NCBI GenBank assembly: GCA_039819165.1
Contig: JBCBSM010000001.1
Span: forward strand, 1,364,001-1,428,000
Source of the DNA: Planctomycetota bacterium
GTDB lineage: Bacteria > Planctomycetota > Phycisphaerae > Phycisphaerales > UBA1924
Reading direction: 5' to 3'
Length of the DNA stretch: 64,000 nt
Below are positions 59,801-64,000 of this stretch, piece by piece. The notes under the pieces were generated by a model, which made no database searches, was not told the DNA's origin, and worked only from the letters and a program-made list of their open reading frames with translations. Each line of letters opens with the position of its first letter. The first letter of the stretch is position 1. The position numbers and the translations under genes are program-made.

Positions 59801-60553
59801 TCGCAGAACGTGCTCATCGAGTTCGATGGCGGCGAGATCGATTGGCTCGAGGTCGGCGGCCAGATCACCGAGCTGCTGCCCTACAGCAGCTCCGCCCTGG
59901 GCTTCACGGGCACCATCGACGACATCCCCGTCGATCGCTTCGTCCGCGATCAGGTCGTCGACAACCTCAATTCCATCTTCCAGTCCGCGGGCTTCGACGT
60001 CACCTTCTCGGAAAACGCCGGCGACTTCGAGTTCCAGGACTTCTCGACCGTCTTCGTCACCGATACCGCCGACCCGGTCAACTTCACCTTCTCGGCCGAC
60101 CCGCTGGGCTTCTTCTTCAACCCCTTCGCCTTCGAGATCGGCGGCTTCAATTTGGGCTTCGAGGAGATCTTCGGCTACTCCGAGCGGTCCGACGCCTTCA
60201 ACATCGACGGCTCGGACGAGGCTGCCGTCTTCGTGCCCCAGCTCATCGCGCTGGGCTTCAACCCCAGCGAGTCCGACGTCACCGAGCTCACCGAGTCGCT
60301 CAGCGCCGCCATCGGCCGCCGCGTGGGCGAGCTGCTCGGCCTGCGGACGACCACCGGGGTCTTCCCCTCGCCCGCCGTCGACGTGCTGGCCTCCAACTCG
60401 CCGGGCACCACGCCCACGGGTGGCGGCTCCTACGTCATCCCCGACGCGCTGCGTCGCCTCTCGACCGACTTCGACGCGCTGTCGGACACCGACTTCTTCC
60501 TGGGCGCGCAGAACTCCGCCTCGCTGCTCGACCTCATCCTGGCCGACCGCTAG
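50828..60553 (+). CDS. Giant LEPRxLL surface protein, beta-solenoid-like
   Basis: A 3,241-residue extracellular protein. Residues 46-52 are LEPRQLL, the N-terminal motif of planctomycete LEPRxLL exoproteins. An acidic stretch follows at about 85-110. Much of the length is short Gly/Asp/Ile-rich beta repeats (..GNIGLVTINGDFGGS.., ..NNLVINSGHLLGD..), as in right-handed beta-helix adhesins. Two PPC-like domains lie near 663-740 (DVYAIALDG) and 2589-2700 (VDVYTITLQAGQIL). An SbsA/Ig-like stretch lies near 2388-2460. Five GxDGxxGTxDD motifs lie near 1946, 2311, 2729, 2946 and 2971. The end (about 3000-3241) resembles a degenerate metzincin. GAGGAG precedes ATG 50828; a strong terminator follows. 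Confidence 0.88.
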   Translation: MKPNRRSTTRPYVRQRSGLKKQDAHGAASRLADLAGRAQRPDVEPLEPRQLLFALTVDPSSVDPTTGVGIATAYFGYTIPYLQFPDDIGDDDDELVDEDFDEEGGNGTPVISQTVFDGSNLFIQHNITPSADIQLVSPPGVDPSQSDEARVQVLLQEGEQFTLSLVASEDRTDLIRAVRSVQLDFFAAPGSTQGLDLQNTRVNLLFQGQVVESFEGVAELEAFRQGGVSGSGVGTFLFAASPILSGEASPAFDSIQFVSIGGPSAAFQFDNYAANVPPGNFADLIEGRIFGVEVTLAGLPGTTAEFFDLYGRPIIQTIAVGIPDADLELPIVDRDDNGVPDFNDGIGRIILSNYDAATTLTIFGGTIEAGDPDPDADFSQGGFNFVGVQDLLGFGDQFEEAGFGFRLVPDGDGEVDGLPPAAGSVALGSPYFRDNTSQASYNPAGLPATRNFVDPDQGIFALGTQPLGSVMLHGMLFGNSVFNGPVDRLAFMPVYGSVTVKGDLGTFVAGSEAGHWVPDDTNDITKTGGQLIVERTLGQVHIAGRSLLDTTVVGDLSSPATRPAGDIITYFELEFPLGIDTDGDVDTRTTIEALLFGGAIGRAEAAISNTISPVARFDQAPITGGSYFRNDSIGSAEFIGNAGSQVQVIGDIGYGDPVNTAEDAVDVYAIALDGTRPVIIEASTTSPAWEIRIVDARGRQVAAVANDETLINTGRYFLEYTPEYAGVYYIVISDAPEGDLAGGFFYALNISGLAPVTLGTYRTGSGLGTPAVAFEPGVSTTSGSMSLNVLSGAMGSIRAGTGYSSSGGGQVSADEAINFTDEGTATGDAPDERANLAAGSYTITGGDLFEIYAGSDIETTAEPLTFQIGGNLGYLITGQSPIIGVNPNEGDVLAGPALTFNVSGSIGFLDIAGGLGIDQDVDTLPIPGVGAPSSISFRTGLGGGAGDIGFIRVGSHVGADTVNIVTSPGSTIGGFVIVQDVAFDPEQIFLGIDGGTFGNAVNLDLGAGSDLRFFDTPRIVSQASARAGLDLLIGETIELVDDAGGTFTITVSGGGAPGTNVGFIRFIAIDGSDGVALGTIEVDLSGGRTLTINGVDGTADDVISIGRIDVQNADGQSDINITGDVQIDVWQIVQTGGGAFDSITNQTPGGDIVAIDVAGINTVDIEGDLGRTQVSAFGPTRISPFYGINGSGIQGILGPETFQIIAATIEPDWNGQLYRPIGDTNYDAGNGYLSDLGSPLDPYLDGLFVRGGNVALVSVEGSVGDIILAPTATLTQLNVDDDDITSASGFDGIFGTIYAGDINSIDVGDGVVAPTQNSLSTSGIFAADDIIQLIAEDAVIAANIIAGNAVAEGGFGGDNGIIDLDLSNTLITDAFIGANNLDVFWLSINYGDDFLRTGEVQNIIGTDGTRIFRTQISAGSYDEINIDGDLDAVQLDSAGDLRLIQAANIINSTAGGTARELFRSLFLIDGDVDDIILGDGSSAGPFAGVLSDTTFNISGEIENGIDARLVQRSDIGVAGTINNFDAEEIRSTQISTGQIVDFEVVGAIRASEISVSGPLASLVADEITGTAISITGPDGRLDLLQVRTLFDGAILATGPIALVEATEGDLKGSLITRTARGNVDALVASRDILLETDISGTLTSLDVGRNLGAIDNPTVFLVRGDLAGADISGGGLYSDLRVGDNVTGPIVIGGLPGLPGNNQIPTGTIEAFGNIGLVTINGDFGGSIISHSGGIGDVIINNGSLLPQASVSAFNSSINNLVINSGHLLGDVHADRVIFNITLNGSEDGVFGDIGVNPELSSFAAATSLRNQLPPGVGVSIAFDGPRITAGEDVGNILLTNGSIFETLIFANDAIGGIRVTGNIQNDGSTSGFGTQIVAGNSIFLVEATGSISNAFIGAGIFDLGADGRAGGTGDNADAVKSGRVRTVSAGGDATNVAIASGIVAGADGIYNTADDLHAMGISIIQTVTVGGAVTNVSAHTDTGLPNATAGITTGGQATPVAGGALATIGFVADQSTFDFASLGTVLTAGEAFEFTRGVATGTITFSGPGTAIWDAAQGRLLLVSTSIASTVQISNVSTGALEDFDIITNDDASIGRIDVDAVLFGDSDIIIDGFANEIVVDGFFGTGDIFVGNDIQLLQTGTAENPGSLLTEGEIRAVFLRNLVVTGDLGGETPQRPGEFTTPTITIFGTAGIEVGGGMRAVISADNGIQGALSVAGGISDSRIRSGDGIGQVNSSNIMRSRISAANGIAGVTVPGSVFDTSIIAGADLGRDGSFGGTGLDADSTNGGNIGAVTVGGNFRESDVVAGLLRGPDGFFGTSDDLVSGGRSNTGPVSIAGSDVGSNRGSESYGVFATGEVGLVTVGGLEVDELLNFSVDLQDTLPGVFTVEDISVAFDGGVYIASITFNQAMDAASVREGLLISEVRDGGVVTIRLNEGVDYLFDFDDDSNTALVTFLTTVTERDLPLLPGLPAPGLYRFELDPGIVQAQNVAARLDADGDGFADEDTFFSADAFVGDVGDKINPGVVTVDRGLLGPGRVDFYGPGSLDVALDDNLQPDALPDINTTFTLQGFLGDHPDSDAQAFALASDVDVYTITLQAGQILRLGANTGSAFNAGILLLDEDGFGQLGFNTASITLPADTSQLLEGVTTFGNDFLITETGTFFLVVTNGTIQNIFDDDGVENILPAAGLVGSYEFTLQVFDDGDSGFTASTNSGDGRRLIEAPSASAFAGADGTLGTTDDRASITVGAFTFTVDAATGEVTGTDSNGVTSSRDASGTSTVLIESAIGNPGARGLPGDITADVDVYHLNNRQNLQAGDLLEITVKLSETGADLGGRRFTGTLETITQDFAGSVQLALFNTTNSTGVADGELVFSPTEFLPSAAEGPAVFAEDDILSYGTDENGDFFIVTQVPETGTYAVYLQGVFNADYQIEVQRSVVAPGVEAFAGPDGTFGTFDDIERLLQGRFRYTFNAGPDGTPGTADDSVDGALIPVSQNVLIEFDGGEIDWLEVGGQITELLPYSSSALGFTGTIDDIPVDRFVRDQVVDNLNSIFQSAGFDVTFSENAGDFEFQDFSTVFVTDTADPVNFTFSADPLGFFFNPFAFEIGGFNLGFEEIFGYSERSDAFNIDGSDEAAVFVPQLIALGFNPSESDVTELTESLSAAIGRRVGELLGLRTTTGVFPSPAVDVLASNSPGTTPTGGGSYVIPDALRRLSTDFDALSDTDFFLGAQNSASLLDLILADR

Positions 60554-60615
60554 GCGAACGCCACCCGACCGGGCGACGCGAGAAGCCCGGCGGCATCACC
60601 CAGCCCCATCCCGCC

Positions 60616-60652
60616 CCGCCGAGTGCAGCCCTCCGGGCCACTCGGCGGTTTT
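60616..60652 (+). terminator. Rho-independent terminator of the giant gene
   Basis: CCGCCGAGTG (60616-60625) pairs perfectly with CACTCGGCGG (60639-60648), followed by TTTTA. It lies 63 bp after the giant gene's stop codon. Confidence 0.85.
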
Positions 60653-60682
60653 ACTTCTGGGGCCGCCGACCTCGATCGATCG

Positions 60683-62452
60683 TCAGCGACTGGCGTCGGC
60701 CGCCCGGACGACGTGCGTGCCGGCGGGCACGTTCGTCAGCGTGGTCCGCAGGCCGTCCGCGCCGGGCCAGAGGATCTCCACACGCTCGGCCGGCGCACCG
60801 CCGAGAGCCGCGTGCACGACGAACGCGTGCTGCTTGCCCTGGTGCCCGCCGATGCCGACGAGCTGCCTCGATTGCGTGATGCGTTCGCCGCCGACGACCG
60901 CCGTCACCCGCACGATGGCGCCCAGCGGGTCGCGGGCGACGCCGCGCTCTGGGGCGCCCACCAGCCGCAGCACCAGGCCACGCCGCGCGTCGCCGTCGGC
61001 GGCCCGGTTCTCGAAGATCCGCAGCCGGGGCGTCCGGCCCGCCCGCTGGCTCGCCGGCAGGCGGTTGAAGCTCTGGCCCACGACAATATCGAGATCGCCG
61101 TCGCCGTCGAAGTCGGCCAGCGAAGGCTGGCCCGCGCCGATGTGGTCGATGCCCGACCAGCTCGTCACGTCTACGAGGCCGCCGTTCCGCTGCGCAAAGA
61201 TCCGCAGCCGCTGGTTGTCCGGGTAGTCGCTCGAGCACAGCAGCACATCGAGGCGACCGTCCAGGTCGAAGTCGGCCAGCGCGCCGTAGATGTCGCCCTG
61301 GTTCCAGCTGCGGACGGCCGGGTCGGCGGGCACGCGATCGAGCGAGAGGCCTTCGCGGGCAACGAACAGCGGACCCGCGAAGCCGTCCTCCCGCAGCAGC
61401 ACCCGCGAGCGGTCGGAACTTTCGCCCGCCCAGCCGTGGGTGATCTCGGTGAGCAGCACGTCGAAGTCGCCGTCGTTGTCCACGTCGCCGACGGCCGCGT
61501 CGAAGGTGTTGCCGTTGGCGCGGAAGGGCCGCTCGTCGTCGCGCTCGAACCTGGGATCCGTGCGTGCGCGCTCCTTCAGCCATTCCGGATAGCGGCCGTG
61601 GCGGATCGCGTCGCCGTCGAGCTTGACCGACGCCGCGACGTCCACCGCACCGCCCTCGGTCGGCCGCCACAGCCGGTTCCACCGACGCCCGTAGTTCAGC
61701 TCGAGGATCTCGGGGACGACGCCGCTCCGCGAGTCCTCTAGCAGGTCGGCGACCAGCACGCCGTAGGTCGGCCGCCCGCCCGCGTCGGCCTCGCCATCGA
61801 ACGCGACGCCGTCGGTCGGCCACGGCAGTCGCTCGAAGCCACCGTCTTCGCGCTGGCGGAGCACGTCGCTGGCGAAGCCCGCGAGGCCCCCGCCATAGCG
61901 CTCGTACCAATGACCGACGACGAGATCCAGCCGGCCGTCGGCGGGCGGCAGGTCGGCCACCGCGATGGCGCACGCGGTCGCCCTCGTCGCCGCGTCTATG
62001 GGCGTGAACGCGCCCACCGGATCGCCGAAGGTGCCGTCGCCGTTGCCCCGCAGCCACGCCAGCCCCCGCGGCGTGCCCGCGGGCGGCGGCTCGAAGTCGG
62101 GGTTGTTCACGTCGAGATAGCGGGACACGATCGCGTCGGCCATGCCGTCGTTGTCCACGTCGGCGAACACCGTGATGTCGCCCCGCCGCCGCTCGGGCAG
62201 CCCGCTCCGCTCCACCTCGACGAATCGCCGCGCCCCGCCGCCGGCCGGCCGGTTGAGGAACACGCGGGTCCGCTGCACGATCAGGTCGTCGAAGCCGTCG
62301 GCGTCGAGATCCGCGAAGGCGGCGTGCTGGGCCTCGATGCCGTCCAGCCCGAGCCGCGCGGTCGCGTCGGCGAAGCGCACCTGCGCGGCCGCGCCGCTCG
62401 CCGCCACGACGCCGGCGAGACCCGCCGCGATCCGCGTCCGCCGCACGACCAT
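60683..62452 (-). CDS. Secreted FG-GAP protein with C-terminal ASPIC/UnbV domain
   Basis: A 589-residue secreted protein (signal RIAAGLAGVVAASGAAA). FG-GAP/VCBS units with DxDxDG loops run through residues 30-480 (DLDADGFDDLI, DVDNDGMADAI, DVDNDGDFDVLL, DFDLDGRLDVLL, DFDGDGDLDIVV). The last 110 residues match the ASPIC/UnbV module: GLVLRLVGAPERGV..DPLGAIVRV.., QSRQLVGIGG, and VEILWPGADG. Such proteins are surface-exposed and probably bind ligands or Ca. ATG 62452 begins the signal. The upstream gene lies 7 bp away on the same strand. Confidence 0.88.
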   Translation of the reverse strand: MVVRRTRIAAGLAGVVAASGAAAQVRFADATARLGLDGIEAQHAAFADLDADGFDDLIVQRTRVFLNRPAGGGARRFVEVERSGLPERRRGDITVFADVDNDGMADAIVSRYLDVNNPDFEPPPAGTPRGLAWLRGNGDGTFGDPVGAFTPIDAATRATACAIAVADLPPADGRLDLVVGHWYERYGGGLAGFASDVLRQREDGGFERLPWPTDGVAFDGEADAGGRPTYGVLVADLLEDSRSGVVPEILELNYGRRWNRLWRPTEGGAVDVAASVKLDGDAIRHGRYPEWLKERARTDPRFERDDERPFRANGNTFDAAVGDVDNDGDFDVLLTEITHGWAGESSDRSRVLLREDGFAGPLFVAREGLSLDRVPADPAVRSWNQGDIYGALADFDLDGRLDVLLCSSDYPDNQRLRIFAQRNGGLVDVTSWSGIDHIGAGQPSLADFDGDGDLDIVVGQSFNRLPASQRAGRTPRLRIFENRAADGDARRGLVLRLVGAPERGVARDPLGAIVRVTAVVGGERITQSRQLVGIGGHQGKQHAFVVHAALGGAPAERVEILWPGADGLRTTLTNVPAGTHVVRAADASR

Positions 62453-62459
62453 CTCCCGC

Positions 62460-64000
62460 CTAGGCCCGCGCCGCCTTGCGACGGCCGCCGGCCTTCTTCT
62501 TCGCCGCCTTGGTGCGCGACGACGCCGGCTTGGCCTCGACCTGCGCCGACGAGGCGCGCGCCGCCTTCTTCGTGGTCTTCTTGGCCGCACGCTTCGGGGC
62601 CGACTTGCTCGCGACGGCCCTGGGCGTCGGCTGGGCGCGGCGCGAGCGGGTTGCCGTGGCCGACTTTGCGGCCACCTTCTTGCTGGCCGCCTTCTTTGCT
62701 GCGGCCTTCTTTGCTGCGGGCTTGGTGCCGGCGGCCGACGCCCGCGCGGTCTTGGCGGCGGCCTTCTTGGCGGGCGTCTTGCTCGCCGCCGACTTTGCCG
62801 CCGCCGGCTTGCGGGCCGCCCGTGACTTGGGCGCCGCGGGCACGCCGCCCTCGGCCAGCTCCTCCACCACGCTGGCGAGCTGGCTGAGCTTCTCGACCGC
62901 CGCCGGCGAATTGCCGGTCTCGGCCTGCAGCTCGCTCGCCGCCGCGTGCGCCGCGAGCACCGCCTCGTGCAGCGCCGCCCGCGAGGCCTCCGCCCGCTCG
63001 GCCGCCCCGGTGAGGGCGTCCATCTGGGCCTTCACGTCGCCCTCGGACTCGGCGATCGCGTTGGACACCTCGACCTGGCGATCCAGGACCGCATCGATGG
63101 CGCCGCGGCCGGCGTCGGCGATCGCGTCGATGGCCGACTCCAGTTCCGCCTGCGCGCCTTGGGTGCCCTCGATGGCACGCTGCCGGAGCGCGTCGGCCTC
63201 CTGCGTGGCCTTCGCGAGCGCCTTGGTGTGCTTCTCCAGCTCGCCCTTGGCGGCCTGGACCGCGTCGCTCCGCACCGCGTCGACGTCCTTGGTCAGGTCC
63301 TCGACGAGCGAACGCAGCCCCTCCGCGTGCCGGCGGACCTCCTCCTCGGGCACCCGCATCGATTCCTCGATCTCCTTGCGGCGCTCGACCATCGCGGCCT
63401 CGGCCGCCTCGGCGAGCTTGGTGGCCCGGGAGATCGATTGCTGCAGCGCGTCCCGCTGCTCGATGACGCGGTCCATCCACTGCGCGATCGAGTCGATCGA
63501 CTCCGACAGCGCCCGCCGCGCCTCGTCGGCCTGTCGCCGGCAGCGATCACCCGCCTCGGCCGTCTCGTCCATACGCTGGGCGGCGTCGGCGGCGCGATCC
63601 GCGATCGCCGCCAGCGTCCGCGGCGAGGGATCGGGCACACCAGCGCCTGCGGTCTCGAAGATGTGCTCGGCCCGGGCGCACAGCCGGCGAACGCCGTCGA
63701 GATCGTGCTCGAACACCGCCCGCGCCGCCGCCCGAGCCTCGCCCGCCGTCTCGAGCGCCGCCCGCGCCTCGTGGCGGACCTTCTCGACCATGGGCTCGAC
63801 GCGCTGCTCGACGTACTTCGTCGCGTCGGCGCCGATGCTCTTGGCCTTGGCCTCGTGCGCCGTCAGCGTGTCGGCAAGCCGCGCCTCGGCCTGCGAGACC
63901 GTGTCCCGCGCCGCCACGTCGGCGGCCTCGACCAGCTCGTCGATGCGGCCCGTCAGCCCCGACACCCGCTCGCCCAGATCGCCGTGCGCCGTGTCGCGGA
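62460..64000 (-). CDS. Coiled-coil protein with histone H1-like tail (5' end outside the window)
   Basis: At least 513 residues; the reading frame stays open and coiled-coil-like to the window edge (LGERVSGLTGRIDELVEAA), so the true start lies beyond 64000. The visible part is a long acidic, Ala-rich coiled coil with regular heptads. The last 120 residues are an Ala/Lys/Pro-rich tail (KKAAAKTARA, KKAAAKKAASKKVAAK), as in bacterial histone H1-like proteins that bind DNA. The combination suggests DNA binding or chromosome organisation linked to a filamentous coiled coil. It is followed 7 bp later by the ASPIC protein gene. Confidence 0.8.
   Translation of the reverse strand, partial: RDTAHGDLGERVSGLTGRIDELVEAADVAARDTVSQAEARLADTLTAHEAKAKSIGADATKYVEQRVEPMVEKVRHEARAALETAGEARAAARAVFEHDLDGVRRLCARAEHIFETAGAGVPDPSPRTLAAIADRAADAAQRMDETAEAGDRCRRQADEARRALSESIDSIAQWMDRVIEQRDALQQSISRATKLAEAAEAAMVERRKEIEESMRVPEEEVRRHAEGLRSLVEDLTKDVDAVRSDAVQAAKGELEKHTKALAKATQEADALRQRAIEGTQGAQAELESAIDAIADAGRGAIDAVLDRQVEVSNAIAESEGDVKAQMDALTGAAERAEASRAALHEAVLAAHAAASELQAETGNSPAAVEKLSQLASVVEELAEGGVPAAPKSRAARKPAAAKSAASKTPAKKAAAKTARASAAGTKPAAKKAAAKKAASKKVAAKSATATRSRRAQPTPRAVASKSAPKRAAKKTTKKAARASSAQVEAKPASSRTKAAKKKAGGRRKAARA

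Overview
The window is a high-GC bacterial chromosome segment. Its features point to the Planctomycetota, most likely class Phycisphaerae. A 23S-5S rRNA unit has no 16S gene beside it. A 3,241-residue exoprotein carries an N-terminal LEPRxLL motif. Secreted proteins end in dockerin-like tails of the DxDxDGxxxxxDFLxFQ type. A murC-murB-ddl-ftsQ-like cluster is present without ftsA or ftsZ. The lineage call is an inference from these traits; no database comparison was possible. No mobile element, CRISPR array or tRNA gene was seen.

Layout. 1-4400: a partial ThiD2-ThiE fusion gene, then a 5S and 23S rRNA unit on the minus strand with its own promoter, boxA, processing stem and terminator. 4455-9965: a three-gene minus-strand operon encoding a PilM-like protein and two single-pass membrane proteins, resembling the inner-membrane part of a type IV pilus or type II secretion machine. 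10242-12511: a MEMO-family protein, and a small gene paired with a CusF-like copper-binding lipoprotein. 12703-14889: a uracil-DNA glycosylase-like protein, a small ORF and a nucleotide-sugar epimerase. 14963-20745: peptidoglycan precursor genes, an FtsQ-like protein, and a membrane-protein ORF that runs in frame into GreA. 20988-28239: mainly secreted proteins and peptidases, plus the quinone methyltransferase MenG/UbiE. 28420-32243: a B12-binding-fold protein, an ECF sigma factor, its probable anti-sigma factor and a secreted protein. 32345-34684: TypA/BipA and ribosomal protein L21. 34893-40796: an FG-GAP protein with a dockerin-like tail, a short asparaginase and two unrecognised proteins with an orphan dockerin-like fragment between them. 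40954-42140: pgsA and pgpA. 42288-49223: nuoJKLMN. 50828-60553: the giant LEPRxLL protein. 60683-64000: an ASPIC/UnbV protein and a coiled-coil protein with a histone H1-like tail.

Working groups. MurC, MurB and Ddl make and cap the peptidoglycan stem precursor, and the FtsQ-like gene is coupled to them. PgsA and PgpA are consecutive steps of phosphatidylglycerol synthesis and overlap by 4 bp. NuoJ-N form most of the proton-pumping membrane arm of complex I, which would use a quinone of the kind MenG/UbiE finishes. The sigma and anti-sigma genes overlap by 4 bp and are probably a regulatory pair.

Most novel-looking points: the independent 23S-5S unit; the uracil-DNA glycosylase with no Fe-S cysteines; the membrane protein-GreA continuous ORF; a two-hairpin interspersed repeat downstream of greA and rplU; the giant beta-rich exoprotein with what looks like a dead metzincin site; and the B12-fold protein lacking the axial histidine.
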